Assembly: GCA_944388145.1 (NCBI GenBank)
Contig: CALXHQ010000001.1
Location: 186,001-250,000 of the forward strand
Direction of reading: 5' to 3'
DNA: 64,000 bases
DNA from: an uncultured Gemmiger sp.
Lineage (GTDB): Bacteria > Bacillota > Clostridia > Oscillospirales > Ruminococcaceae
The translations under genes were made by a program, and so were the position numbers. A model generated the notes under the pieces. It was not told the origin of the DNA and did not search any database. It saw only the letters and a program-made list of their open reading frames with translations. Below are positions 39,790 through 49,100 of this stretch, piece by piece. How positions within the stretch are numbered: the stretch's first letter is position 1; each line of letters begins with the position of its first letter.

Positions 39790-40842
39790 ATGGATGTATC
39801 GTTTTCGTATTTCATCAGCGCCATGTCGCAAAGCCCGGTGTTGCTGATTACGGTGGTACTGACGCTGGGGGTCATCTTTGTCAACGGATGGACCGACGCC
39901 CCCAACGCCATTGCCACCTGTATCACCACCCGCTGCATGGCCCCGCGCCCGGCAATTATGCTCAGTGCGGCGTTCAACTTTTTGGGTGTGTTGGTTATGA
40001 CCCAGATCAACAGCTCGGTGGCTTCCACCATCAGCAACATGGTGGACTTTGGCGGCGACACCCATGAGGCGTTGATTGCCCTGTGTGCGGCACTATTCTC
40101 CATTGTAGTGTACAGCGTCACCGCCTCGGTGTTCGGCATTCCCACCAGCGAAAGTCACAGCCTGATCGCAGGCCTGTCCGGCGCGGCCATCGCCATCCAG
40201 AACGGCGTGGGCGGCATCAACATGGCGGAATGGGTCAAGGTGTTGTATGGCCTGGTGGCCAGCCTGATCATGGGTTTTGCCATCGGCTGGATCGTTTGCA
40301 AGCTGCTCACCATCGTTTGTTCCCGCATGGACCGCCGCCGCACCAACAAGTTCTTCACCGGGGCCGAGGTATTCGGCGCTGCTGCCATGAGCTTTATGCA
40401 CGGTGCGCAGGATGGCCAGAAGTTTATCGGCGTGCTGTTTTTGGGTATGGCCTTCAGCAACGGCATGAACAGCGTGGAGGGTGTGATTATTCCCATCTGG
40501 CTGATGCTGCTGTGCAGTGCTGTGATGGGCGTTGGTACCAGCATCGGCGGCGAGAAGATCATCAAGGCCGTGGGTATGGATATGGTTAAGCTGGAAAAAT
40601 ACCAGGGATTTGCCGCCGATCTTTCCGGCGCGCTCTGCCTGTTGATTTCCAGTCTGGGCGGTATTCCGGTATCCACCACCCACACCAAGACCAGCGCCAT
40701 TATGGGCGTTGGCGCCGTCAAGCGGCTGAGCGCCATCAATTTTGGCGTGGTGAAGGATATGATGCTGACCTGGGTGTTCACCTTCCCCGGCTGCGGCCTG
40801 ATCAGCTTTGTGATGGCCAAACTGTTCATGGCAATTTTTTGA
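39790..40842 (+). CDS. pit: Inorganic phosphate transporter, PiT family
   Basis: A 350-residue membrane protein of the PiT family, low-affinity proton- or sodium-driven carriers of (metal-)phosphate. It has both signature repeats: NGWTDAPNAIATCI near residue 35 and the second in the C-terminal half, with GGIPVSTTHTKTSAIMGVG. About ten hydrophobic helices are seen. The PhoU-like gene follows in the same direction, the usual partner. The ATG has AGGCAGG 8 nt upstream. Confidence 0.94.
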   Translation: MDVSFSYFISAMSQSPVLLITVVLTLGVIFVNGWTDAPNAIATCITTRCMAPRPAIMLSAAFNFLGVLVMTQINSSVASTISNMVDFGGDTHEALIALCAALFSIVVYSVTASVFGIPTSESHSLIAGLSGAAIAIQNGVGGINMAEWVKVLYGLVASLIMGFAIGWIVCKLLTIVCSRMDRRRTNKFFTGAEVFGAAAMSFMHGAQDGQKFIGVLFLGMAFSNGMNSVEGVIIPIWLMLLCSAVMGVGTSIGGEKIIKAVGMDMVKLEKYQGFAADLSGALCLLISSLGGIPVSTTHTKTSAIMGVGAVKRLSAINFGVVKDMMLTWVFTFPGCGLISFVMAKLFMAIF

Positions 40843-40926
40843 GAAACGACCGGCTGATATTTTGGATATGGCCGGCATTTCCCCGGCGGGAGCCTTGCCG
40901 GCTGCAAATAAAAAGGAGTGGCCCTT

Positions 40927-41550
40927 ATGTCGAAAAAGCAAGACGCCTTCTATTATGATAACTTCAGTGCCTGTGCCTCCTACGCCTGCGATGCGGCACA
41001 TTACCTGGAGGACGCCCTGAAAAACTTTGAACCTGACCGCCTGCACAGCATGCTGGACGAGCTGCACAAGGTGGAACACGCTGCCGATACCAAAAAGCAT
41101 GAGCTTTCCAATGTGCTGGCCCGCGCTTTCATCACCCCCATTGAGCGGGAGGACATCATCCTGCTGAGCCAGAGCATCGACGAGGTAGTGGACAAGATTG
41201 AGGATGTTCTGCTGCGGATGTACTGCAACAACATCCAGTCGATCCGCCCTGATGCGCTGGAGATGGGCGCCGTGCTGATCAACTGCTGCGAGGAGATGCG
41301 TATGCTGATCAACGAATTTGCGGATTTCCGCCATTCGAAAAAGCTGCGCGACCACATCATCCACATCAATACCATGGAGGAGCAGGCCGATAAACTGTTT
41401 GTGGCCTGCATGCACAAACTGCACACCACCTGCACCGATCCCATCACCATCATTACCTGGCGCGAGATCTATATCTACCTGGAGAAGTGCGCCGACGCCT
41501 GCGAACATGTGGCGGATGCTGTTGAGAGCGTTGTGATGAAAAACACCTGA
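40927..41550 (+). CDS. PhoU-like DUF47 protein, phosphate transporter partner
   Basis: A 207-residue helical protein of the DUF47/PhoU-like family that is normally encoded beside PiT transporters and thought to control them. It has the repeated acidic metal-binding motifs E..AD..KHEL near residue 50 and REDIILLSQSIDEVVDKIED near residue 75, and YLEKCADACEHVADAVE at the end. I chose the ATG at 40927, which has AAAAGGAG 8 nt upstream; an in-frame GTG at 40918 overlaps that site. Confidence 0.92.
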   Translation: MSKKQDAFYYDNFSACASYACDAAHYLEDALKNFEPDRLHSMLDELHKVEHAADTKKHELSNVLARAFITPIEREDIILLSQSIDEVVDKIEDVLLRMYCNNIQSIRPDALEMGAVLINCCEEMRMLINEFADFRHSKKLRDHIIHINTMEEQADKLFVACMHKLHTTCTDPITIITWREIYIYLEKCADACEHVADAVESVVMKNT

Positions 41551-41613
41551 TCCGTTTTCTCTAGTATTCTGACGGGCATCCCCCGTCAGGCTTGTTTTCT
41601 CCCTTTATTCGAG

Positions 41614-41671
41614 GACGCCGGGCCGCACCCCTGCCCCATCATCGGGCAGGCTGCGGCCCGGCGTCGTTTTT
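41614..41671 (+). terminator. Terminator of the phosphate operon
   Basis: A 13-bp perfect stem (41614-41626 with 41653-41665) encloses a second CCTGCCC/GGGCAGG stem and is followed by GTTTTT. Confidence 0.95.
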
Positions 41672-41704
41672 GTTGCCTGTGTCATCCAACCCGGCCTGAG
41701 GCAG

Positions 41705-41756
41705 AAAAAGTCCCTGCCCGGGCGGCGCATTTGCCGCCCACAGGCAGGGACTTTTT
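41705..41756. terminator. Bidirectional terminator before the PadR-like gene
   Basis: AGTCCCTGCC (41709-41718) pairs with GGCAGGGACT (41743-41752), with an inner GGGCGGC/GCCGCCC hairpin. A run of A precedes and of T follows, so it works on both strands. It ends the PadR-like gene on minus. Confidence 0.93.
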
Positions 41757-41769
41757 GATGCAGCTTTTG

Positions 41770-42138
41770 TTATTTGTTCTCAATCTGGCTCAGGATCTTC
41801 TCCACTGCCGCATTGAAACGGCGATACTCCCGCACCAGCTCCTCCAGACGGCCGCGGCCCTGCGGCGTGATGGAAAAGTAAACACGGGCCGCCACACCAT
41901 CGGGCGGAGTCTCCGCCTGGCAGACCAAACCCTGGCGCTGCAGACGAATCAGCGGCGTGTGCAGCTTGTCGTAGGTGAGAACATTGTCGGTCATCTCAGC
42001 CAGGAGACGAAGCATCTCGTGGGCATACAGCGTGCGCCGGCTGAGAAGCGCCAGCACCAGCATGTCGATCTCCTTGATGCGCAGCATTGACCGGACGCGG
42101 CGCGAGCCTCCAGACGTGCCCCGCACTGTTTTGGCCAT
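41770..42138 (-). CDS. PadR-like winged-helix regulator
   Basis: A 122-residue winged-helix protein. The segment MLVLALLSRRTLYAHEMLRLL followed by TYDKLHTPLIRLQRQGLV and the wing ARVYFSITPQGRGRL fits PadR/MarR-like regulators. The ligand is unknown. I chose the ATG at 42138, with AAGGGGAGG just upstream. It forms a single-gene unit with its own promoter and terminator, and a near-palindrome at the start site suggests self-control. Confidence 0.82.
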   Translation of the reverse strand: MAKTVRGTSGGSRRVRSMLRIKEIDMLVLALLSRRTLYAHEMLRLLAEMTDNVLTYDKLHTPLIRLQRQGLVCQAETPPDGVAARVYFSITPQGRGRLEELVREYRRFNAAVEKILSQIENK

Positions 42139-42206
42139 CTGCCTCCCCTTTCCGATACCGGGCCACATGGCCCTTATCCGAGTTTGATTCTTATTAGCTT
42201 AAGCCT

Positions 42207-42235
42207 ATTATGGTCCATTCCTGCACAAATGTCAA
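42207..42235 (-). promoter_or_regulatory. Promoter of the PadR-like gene
   Basis: TTGACA, 17 nt, CATAAT on the minus strand. A palindrome core GCTTAAGC (42197-42204) lies just downstream of the -10 and may be the operator. Confidence 0.7.
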
Positions 42236-42303
42236 GAATTTTTGTTAACAAGAAAGAGGGAGGTTTCCTGATTGAGAACTACTTTCAGAAATACCCGCGG
42301 CAG

Positions 42304-43509
42304 TTAGTGGATGAAGGCGTCATGGATGGCAGCCACCGCTCGGTCCGCATCCTGCTTGTCGATGATCACGCTGATTTTGATCTCGCTGGTGGAGATCATA
42401 TGGATATTGATGCCCTGGTTGGACAGCGCCTCAAACATGGTGGATGCCACGCCGGAGTGGCTCTGCATACCGGCGCCCACGATGGATACCTTAGCAAAGT
42501 TGGTGGCCAGCTTGACCTCACCGCCGCCAAAGCGGTTCTTGTTTTCCTCCAGCACCGAAACGGCGGTCTGCGCGTCAGAGAGGGGCACGGTGAAGGTCAG
42601 ATCCTTGTTGTTGCCGCGGCCGGAGCTTTGCAGGATAATATCCACATTGATGTTGCGCTGCGCCAGCAGGCTGAATACCTTGAAGGACATACCGGGCACA
42701 TCCGGCACCTCCAGGATCGAAATGACGGCTACGTTCTCGTCCTTGGCAACGCCCTTGATCAGCATACCTTCCACTTTGGTTTCCTCCTTTACAATCGTAC
42801 CGGGCATGGGGTTCAGGCTGGAGAGCACTTCCAGTTCCACCCCGTATTTCTTGGCAAGTTCCACGCTGCGGTTGTTCAGCACCTGGGCCCCCAGGCTGGC
42901 CAGTTCCAACATTTCGTCAAAGGTGATCTCCTTAAGTTTGGTGGCCTTGGGGATCTTGCGCGGGTCCGCGGTGTAAACGCCTTCCACATCGGTGAAGATC
43001 TGGCAGCGATCCGCATGCAGCGCGGCCGCCAGTGCAACGGCGGAGGTATCGCTGCCGCCGCGGCCCAGGGTTGTGATGTCGTCGTTGCGGTTCAGTCCCT
43101 GAAAGCCGGCCACAACCACCACGCGGTTGCGGGCCAGCTCGCTCTCCAACCGTTCGGTGTTGATGCGGCGAATACGGGCCTTGGTGTAGGCACGGTCGGT
43201 GGCAAAGCCTGCCTGCCAACCGGTCAGGCTGATGGCCGATACCCCCAGCTCCTGCAGCGCCATAGTAAGCAGCGCGATGGAAATCTGCTCACCGGTGGAA
43301 AGCAGCATATCCATTTCTCGATCAGACGGGTTTGAGCTGATTTCAGCAGCCTTGGCGATCAAATCATCGGTGGTATCGCCCTGGGCTGAGACAACAACGA
43401 CCACGTCATTGCCCGCGTTGCGGGTGTTTGCCACGATGCGCGCCACGTTGAAAATGCGGCTGCGGTCCTTGACGGAGGTACCGCCGAACTTTTGCACGAT
43501 AAGTCCCAT
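42304..43509 (-). CDS. lysC: Aspartate kinase
   Basis: Phosphorylates aspartate, the first step to lysine, threonine and methionine. The 401-residue protein has the kinase start VQKFGGTSVKD, GRGGSDTSAVALAAAL and two C-terminal ACT domains near residues 265-400, which bind feedback inhibitors. No lysine riboswitch is seen. It is the last gene of an operon with an ACT regulator, hom and thrB, so it probably serves threonine and is inhibited by it; that is inference. The ATG at 43509 has GGAGG about 10 nt upstream. Confidence 0.95.
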   Translation of the reverse strand: MGLIVQKFGGTSVKDRSRIFNVARIVANTRNAGNDVVVVVSAQGDTTDDLIAKAAEISSNPSDREMDMLLSTGEQISIALLTMALQELGVSAISLTGWQAGFATDRAYTKARIRRINTERLESELARNRVVVVAGFQGLNRNDDITTLGRGGSDTSAVALAAALHADRCQIFTDVEGVYTADPRKIPKATKLKEITFDEMLELASLGAQVLNNRSVELAKKYGVELEVLSSLNPMPGTIVKEETKVEGMLIKGVAKDENVAVISILEVPDVPGMSFKVFSLLAQRNINVDIILQSSGRGNNKDLTFTVPLSDAQTAVSVLEENKNRFGGGEVKLATNFAKVSIVGAGMQSHSGVASTMFEALSNQGINIHMISTSEIKISVIIDKQDADRAVAAIHDAFIH

Positions 43510-43597
43510 TCGTGAATTTCCTCCCCATTTGTTTCTTGCCCGGCGGCACAACGCTGCCGGGAGCCCTGCCATTGGGCGGCAGGTCTATGGTTACCAG

Positions 43598-44488
43598 TCA
43601 CTGCACAGTAGCGCCGGTGTTATCGGCCAGCAGGCGGTGAACGGTAAATGCCTTGAGTGTTTCATGCTGCGGAAGTGCCGCGGCGGCGCGCTCAAAAAAG
43701 CTCTTGTCGCTGCGGCGGACCACCGCCATGATGGTGGGCCCCGCACCAGAAATATACACGGCCAGCGCGCCCAGGTCAAGGGCAAAATCAAACAATTCGT
43801 CCCCGCCGGGAATCAGCGGCAGGCGGTAGCTCTGGTGCAGCGCATCCTTGGTGGCCACACCCAGCAGCTCATAGTCACCATCGCAGAAGGCCGCGGTGGC
43901 CAGTGCTGCCCGGGACAGGTTGTATACCGCGTCCTTATGGCTGACCATCTGGGGCAGCGCAGCGCGCGCCTTGGCGGTGAGCAACGGGAAATCCGGCACA
44001 AAGGCGGCAAAGGCCAGCGCCTCGTCAATATCCTTTTTGACGGTGTAAACCTGCCCCTCGTCGTAGACACTGGTGACAAAACCGCCCCGCATGGCAGGGG
44101 CCACGTTGTCCGGATGGCCCTCGATGGCAGTGGCCAGGGTGAGCATCTGACGGCGGGTCAGCCGGCCGCCCAGCAGGGCATTGGCTCCCAGAATGCCCGC
44201 CACGATGCAGGCGGAGCTGGACCCCAGGCCGCGGGCCATGGGAATGTCGTTTTTCTGGGTGATGCGCAGTCCCGGCAGCGGGATGCCCAGCTGGTCATAG
44301 ACAGCCCTGGCACTTCGATAGACCAGGTTGTTGTTGCCGGCGGGCACCCGAGTGCCATCCACCGAGGTGATGTCGATATGGTCGCACTCCTCAAAGGTAA
44401 ACGTGTTGTGCATCGAGAGCGCCAGCCCCAGCGCATCAAAGCCGGCGCCCACGTTGGCGCTGGTGGCAGGTACGGTGACTGTGATCAT
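43598..44488 (-). CDS. thrB: Homoserine kinase
   Basis: Phosphorylates homoserine with ATP on the way to threonine. The 296-residue GHMP kinase has the N-terminal VPATSANVGAGFDALGLAL and the ATP loop PMARGLGSSSACIVAG near residue 90, and a C-terminal GAGPTIMAVV motif. Length is normal. It follows hom by 39 nt and precedes lysC. A threonine synthase gene is not in this window. Confidence 0.96.
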   Translation of the reverse strand: MITVTVPATSANVGAGFDALGLALSMHNTFTFEECDHIDITSVDGTRVPAGNNNLVYRSARAVYDQLGIPLPGLRITQKNDIPMARGLGSSSACIVAGILGANALLGGRLTRRQMLTLATAIEGHPDNVAPAMRGGFVTSVYDEGQVYTVKKDIDEALAFAAFVPDFPLLTAKARAALPQMVSHKDAVYNLSRAALATAAFCDGDYELLGVATKDALHQSYRLPLIPGGDELFDFALDLGALAVYISGAGPTIMAVVRRSDKSFFERAAAALPQHETLKAFTVHRLLADNTGATVQ

Positions 44489-44527
44489 GGTATGCAGGTT
44501 CTCCTTCCGGCGTGAATTTGCAGGGCA

Positions 44528-45748
44528 TCAATCGTTGGGCAGCCATTTCATGGCCAGCAGCAGCTTACAACCGCGGCCCCGCATTTCGGCAGCCAGAGCG
44601 CTGATCTGGGCAGGGGTTGCATCTGCCACCCGGCAGACCGTCTCGCCGTTTTCACTGCGGACAGGTTCCATCGGCAGGCTGAAGCCATAGGCGCCGCCGC
44701 GCACCCGCAGCTGCCAGGTGTATGCTGCCTCATCCGGCAGCATATGGTCCAGCTTTTCGGCTGGCTGCCAGAACAGGCTTTTGTGGACGGCCGCCCCTTC
44801 CTTGAGGGCATCGATCACGTCGGCCACCACAGCGCTGGCGGTGGGCAGTTTGCCGGCACCCTTGCCGTAAAAAACCACATCGCCCAGCATATCGCCGCTG
44901 ATCATCACGGCATTGAACACATCGTCCACACCGGCCAGCTGGTTGGTTTCCGGTACCAGCATCGGCTCGACACCGGCGCTGATCTGCCCGTTCTCCCCCT
45001 CCCGATACCAGGCGATCAATTTGACCACACAGTCCTGCATCTCAGCAGCTTTGACATCCAGCGGGGTCAGATCCCGGATGCCGCGGGTGGAGATGTTGTC
45101 CGGGTAAAGGTGATGTCCACAGGCCAAGCTGCCCAGGATTGCGATTTTGCGGCAGGCGTCCCGGCCATCCACGTCATCGCCAGGGTCCTTGGTTTCGGCA
45201 TAACCCAGCTGCTGGGCCAGTTTCAGAGCCTCATCAAAGCGCATGCCGTCCCGCTTCATTTTTGTGAGCATAAAGTTGGTGGTTCCGTTGACTATACCCT
45301 CGATGCGGTCGATATGGTTGGCCGCCAGGCACTGATGCATCGGTGTGATGATCGGGGTGCCGCCGCCCACACTGGCCTCAAACAGAAAGGCCACGCCGTG
45401 CGCCTTGGCCAAGGCCAGCAACTCGGCGCCGTAGGTCGCCACCATCTCCTTGTTGCTGGTACAGACGCTGCGGCCGCTTTCCAGGCAGCGGCGCACATAC
45501 GGATAGGCAAATTTGGTCCCGCCGATGGTTTCCACCACAGCGCGGATCTCCGGGTCTGCCAAGATGGTATCCAGATCCTTGACGAACAAAGCAGCGTCCG
45601 GGCTGGCAGAAAAGTCCCGCACGTCCAGGATGTATTTGACTTCCACCGGTTCACCGGCGCGGCGGGCGATGGAGGCCGCATTTTTGCGGCATACTTCCAG
45701 CACGCCGCTGCCCACAGTGCCGAACCCCAGGATCGCAATTTTAGCCAT
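44528..45748 (-). CDS. hom: Homoserine dehydrogenase
   Basis: Reduces aspartate semialdehyde to homoserine with NAD(P)H. The 406-residue protein has the Rossmann motif ILGFGTVGSGV, then EASVGGGTPIITPM, the substrate part EGIVNGTTNFMLTKM and LGYAETKDPGDDVDGRDACRK. The C-terminal region of about 85 residues probably is the divergent ACT regulatory domain. I chose the ATG at 45748 with GGGGAG upstream. Confidence 0.95.
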   Translation of the reverse strand: MAKIAILGFGTVGSGVLEVCRKNAASIARRAGEPVEVKYILDVRDFSASPDAALFVKDLDTILADPEIRAVVETIGGTKFAYPYVRRCLESGRSVCTSNKEMVATYGAELLALAKAHGVAFLFEASVGGGTPIITPMHQCLAANHIDRIEGIVNGTTNFMLTKMKRDGMRFDEALKLAQQLGYAETKDPGDDVDGRDACRKIAILGSLACGHHLYPDNISTRGIRDLTPLDVKAAEMQDCVVKLIAWYREGENGQISAGVEPMLVPETNQLAGVDDVFNAVMISGDMLGDVVFYGKGAGKLPTASAVVADVIDALKEGAAVHKSLFWQPAEKLDHMLPDEAAYTWQLRVRGGAYGFSLPMEPVRSENGETVCRVADATPAQISALAAEMRGRGCKLLLAMKWLPND

Positions 45749-45795
45749 ATGATTCTTCTCCCCTCTTTTGCCCGGCAAACCGGACTGGACTGTGG

Positions 45796-46224
45796 TCAGG
45801 CGCCGCGGTGCACCTCGACCACATTGGGCTGACGTGACAGATGCGCCAGCAGATTGTCGACGGTCATCTGCATCATGCCGGTGCGGACGGTAACCTCCAC
45901 CTGGGCGGTACCGTTCTCCGGTCGGGACTGGGTGATGGTGACAATGGATGCCCCCGCTGAGGAAATACCGGAAAGCAGGCTTTGCAGGGCACCAGTTTTA
46001 TCCAGCAGCGTGGCAATGACGGTGATGGTTTCACGGCCGGTCTCGGCATCAAAAACGCAGTCCTTATACTTATAAAAGGCGCTGCGAGAAATGCCGGCCT
46101 GGCGCGCGGCGGACGAAATGTTGGTCACCTTGCCGGACGCCAGCAGCTGCTTGGCCTCCAGCACTTTTAAAAATACGTCAGGAAGCACCGAAGTATCCAC
46201 CAGTAGGAAGCGGCGCTCGCTCAT
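45796..46224 (-). CDS. ACT domain regulator with helix-turn-helix (PheB-like)
   Basis: A 142-residue protein. The first half has a helix-turn-helix-like stretch (NISSAARQAGISRSAFYKYK near residue 40) and the second half an ACT domain (TVIATLLDKTGALQSLLSGI...). Such proteins (PheB/UPF0735-like) are seen with amino acid synthesis genes and are expected to sense an amino acid. As first gene of the hom-thrB-lysC operon it is a good candidate for a threonine-linked regulator; this is inference. The ATG at 46224 has GAGGAGG 9 nt upstream. Confidence 0.88.
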   Translation of the reverse strand: MSERRFLLVDTSVLPDVFLKVLEAKQLLASGKVTNISSAARQAGISRSAFYKYKDCVFDAETGRETITVIATLLDKTGALQSLLSGISSAGASIVTITQSRPENGTAQVEVTVRTGMMQMTVDNLLAHLSRQPNVVEVHRGA

Positions 46225-46268
46225 GGTTTGTTTCCTCCTCGTACACAAGTGTTTTTGAGACATGGATA

Positions 46269-46297
46269 ATGATACCACGACTGTGCGCCAGGTGCAA
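46269..46297 (-). promoter_or_regulatory. Promoter of the threonine operon
   Basis: TTGCAC, 17 nt, TATCAT on the minus strand, giving a leader of about 38 nt. This is too short for a T-box or riboswitch. The rest of the gap up to 46441 shows nothing clear. Confidence 0.72.
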
Positions 46298-46441
46298 GCA
46301 GATTTCAAAGATTTTGCCAAATTCCAGCACTTTTTCGTCGTATGGCACAAGCTTTATCCAGAATTACCTCCATTTTTAGGAATAGTGATTAACCACATTT
46401 TTCCTGTTTTGTCGCCGCATGCCGAACACCCTCAGACAGAG

Positions 46442-46476
46442 AGAGCGCCGCGCAGCCAGCGGCCGCGCGGCGCTCT
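46442..46476 (-). terminator. Strong hairpin after the penicillin-binding protein gene
   Basis: AGAGCGCCGCGC (46442-46453) pairs with GCGCGGCGCTCT (46465-46476), a 12-bp perfect stem. No T run follows on minus, so termination is probable but not certain. Confidence 0.55.
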
Positions 46477-46529
46477 GATACACTGTGATACAATCCAGTC
46501 AGGTGATCCCGGAACAGCCGCGCCGGGAA

Positions 46530-49052
46530 TCAGGCTTCCGGCTGGCTGGCGCTCTGCTGGGCGGCCAGTGCATAGGGATCCACCGTTGGATCAACCACAT
46601 CCTCGGGCAGGTTATCCTCGGTATAATAGCCGGTGGCTCCGCCGCTGGAGACAATCGCACCGGTGGAGGGGTTGTACTGCTTGGTGACAACGCCGTCCGC
46701 CATGGGGAAGTCCGCATAGGGGGCGTCCGCCAGCACATCCTCCACCAGATACTTCCACAGGTACTGGGTGGGCTTGCCATCAATATTCCAGTTCACTTGG
46801 CGCATATCCCGCGGCTGATCGTAGCCCCACCACACAGCAGTGACGAAGTAGGGCGTCATACCAACGAAGTTGTAATCGCGGAAGTCAGAGGTCGTACCGG
46901 TCTTGGCCGCCGCGGGGATGTCGTTGGCAGTCTCGGGCATCATGCCATTGGCGGTACTTCCCGAACCATGCAGGACATTTTGCAGCATGCGGTTCATGAT
47001 GGTGGCAGTGGTGGGCTTGATGGCCTGGGTGGTGGAAATGCGCTTGTTGTTGTCCAGGTACAGTTTGCCGTCCGAGTCCTCCACCTCGGTGAAATAGTGG
47101 GGTGTGGTGAAGGTACCGTCATAGAAAATGGTGTAGGCCGCCGCCAGCTCCACCGAGGTGATGCCGCGATACTGGGAACCCATGACCATGGGGGCCAGAT
47201 CCATATCATGCTCCGGGTCCAGATACTCGCACTGAAGGGTATCGTGGACAAAGTTGAACATCATCTCAGCGCCAACCATGGAACCAACACGGACGGCACA
47301 GGTGTTCAGCGATTTGCGGAGTGCATCGCAGGCAAGCACCATGGCACCATCACCGCCGGAACCGCCATAGTTTTCCGGCCAGGAGCGCCAGACATCGCTG
47401 CGGCTCTGGGCCTCAGCGGAATAGGGGTCCATCCAGGAATACTGGGACTTCAGCACCTTCTTCTCGGCAGCCGAGTAGAGCGGCAGATCCTGGATGCCGC
47501 TGGAATAGGTCAGCAGGTTGTTGTCAATGGCCAGGCAGTACGCCGCGATGGGTTTGGCAGTAGAACCTGTCTGGTGGGGCTCGGTGGCACGGTTAAAGAC
47601 CAGGTCATTGGTCTTTTCGCCGACACCACCCACCACGGCCAGCACCGAGCCGTCATAACCGACCACCGCTGCCGCCGCCTGGGTGCGGACACTTTTGTAG
47701 AAAGTGATGGTGTTGTTGTCCTCATCCACCGTGGTTTTCAGGGTGGTGTTGGTGTCATCGGTGTAGACCGGGCTGTCATCCACACCGAAGACCGCCACCA
47801 TCTCCCCTTTCGAGTTGGGCTGCAGCGGCCGTCCATTGTCATCATACGTGATCTCGCTGTCGGCGGGGATGTTGCTGGGCACTTCCTCCTCTGTCCAGAG
47901 GGCGGGGAAAATGGCGTCATCGGTGTTGAGCATCAGCCTTTCCAGTGAGGACTGGATGGTGGTGTCCACCGTAGAATAAACCTGCAGACCGCCGTTGAGG
48001 ACTTCGTACTCAGCCTCGTCCTCACTCAAGCCGTACTCCTCCTGGATGGCATCCACCAGATCCTCGTAGAGGGCATCGGTAAAGTAGGAATTGTTGGAGG
48101 TAACGGTGGCAACCTCAGTGGAGGCATCGTCCTCCACCACTGTGATGGATTCTGCCACGGCCGAGTCGTATTCTTCCTGGGTGATCAGCCCCTGATCCAA
48201 CATCTCCCAAAGCACGTTGTTGCGGCGGGAAAGCAGCTGTTCCGGGTTGGTAAAGGGATTGTAGGCGGTGGGATTGTTGGTAATGGATGCCAGCACCGCA
48301 CATTCGCTCAAGGTCAGTTCAGACACTGTCTTGCCAAAGTAGGTGTTGGCGCCCACCTCCATGCCGTAGATCTGGCCGGTCAGCGGGATGGTGTTCAGGT
48401 AAGCTTCCAATATGGTCGCCTTGCTGTACCGGTTGCACAGGCCGATGGCGCGGAAGATCTCGCGGACCTTGCGCATATAATCGTCCTCATCGTCGCCGGT
48501 CAGGTTTTTAACCAGCTGCTGCTCGATGGTGGAGGCACCGGTGGTGCGGCCGTAGATCGCATTGTCGGTGAACTCATTCAAGGCAGCGCCGATGGTGCGC
48601 TTGATGTTAATGCCGGGCTCACTGTAAAACCCCTTATCCTCGATGGCAATGACCGCATTTTGCAGGTTGAGGGGCATCTCGTCCAGCGGTTTCCAGATAC
48701 GGTTGTTGTTGCCGGAGAAGGTCGCATAGCGGTCCCAATTTCCGGTTTCCTTATTCTGGGCATAGACGATGGTGGTCTGCTTCAGTTTCTGGTTGTCCAG
48801 GTCCAGTTCGCTGTCATCGGCAGTTACCTGGACGATATACATGGCCAGCATGACGCCAGCCACGCTGCAGGCCATGATCCCCACGCAGAACAGGCAGGCA
48901 AAAGTGCGCCAGATATAGCCCCACAGGCTGAAATGCCTGCGGGATTTTTTGTTTTGTTTCGCTTTTTTGCCCCTGATGGGGCCTTCGGCGCCGTTCGCAT
49001 CCGGGGCCTTGGCGCCGGATGTGGAAATGTGCCGCTTATTTTTGGGGTCTAT
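46530..49052 (-). CDS. Class A penicillin-binding protein, likely ATA start
   Basis: A bifunctional peptidoglycan synthase. Numbered from the ATA, the 840-residue protein has a basic cytosolic tail (residues 1-40), one membrane helix (about 47-77), a glycosyltransferase domain with catalytic Glu138 in IAIEDKGFYSEPG and GASTIEQQLVKN, and a transpeptidase domain with Ser497 and Lys500 in GSTAKP, the SLN motif and KTGTT. The C-terminus is acidic and disordered-looking. No ATG, GTG or TTG exists between the upstream stop and the membrane helix, except a GTG (48884) inside the helix. AAGGAGG lies 8 nt before an ATA codon (49050-49052) that gives the complete normal tail. I therefore prefer ATA. 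Confidence 0.88.
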   Translation of the reverse strand: MDPKNKRHISTSGAKAPDANGAEGPIRGKKAKQNKKSRRHFSLWGYIWRTFACLFCVGIMACSVAGVMLAMYIVQVTADDSELDLDNQKLKQTTIVYAQNKETGNWDRYATFSGNNNRIWKPLDEMPLNLQNAVIAIEDKGFYSEPGINIKRTIGAALNEFTDNAIYGRTTGASTIEQQLVKNLTGDDEDDYMRKVREIFRAIGLCNRYSKATILEAYLNTIPLTGQIYGMEVGANTYFGKTVSELTLSECAVLASITNNPTAYNPFTNPEQLLSRRNNVLWEMLDQGLITQEEYDSAVAESITVVEDDASTEVATVTSNNSYFTDALYEDLVDAIQEEYGLSEDEAEYEVLNGGLQVYSTVDTTIQSSLERLMLNTDDAIFPALWTEEEVPSNIPADSEITYDDNGRPLQPNSKGEMVAVFGVDDSPVYTDDTNTTLKTTVDEDNNTITFYKSVRTQAAAAVVGYDGSVLAVVGGVGEKTNDLVFNRATEPHQTGSTAKPIAAYCLAIDNNLLTYSSGIQDLPLYSAAEKKVLKSQYSWMDPYSAEAQSRSDVWRSWPENYGGSGGDGAMVLACDALRKSLNTCAVRVGSMVGAEMMFNFVHDTLQCEYLDPEHDMDLAPMVMGSQYRGITSVELAAAYTIFYDGTFTTPHYFTEVEDSDGKLYLDNNKRISTTQAIKPTTATIMNRMLQNVLHGSGSTANGMMPETANDIPAAAKTGTTSDFRDYNFVGMTPYFVTAVWWGYDQPRDMRQVNWNIDGKPTQYLWKYLVEDVLADAPYADFPMADGVVTKQYNPSTGAIVSSGGATGYYTEDNLPEDVVDPTVDPYALAAQQSASQPEA

Positions 49053-49100
49053 GGGGACCGCCTCCTTTGCGGGGTATGCTGTTGCGGTTCGAAACGAGAT

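Noticed and set aside
42139-42303. Lysine riboswitch or terminator near lysC
   Set aside because: This gap is downstream of lysC on its strand and upstream of the PadR-like gene; no riboswitch core is present.
48873-48884. GTG (48884) or ATG (48875) as start of the penicillin-binding protein
   Set aside because: Both lie within the membrane helix, lack a ribosome binding site and would remove the basic tail.
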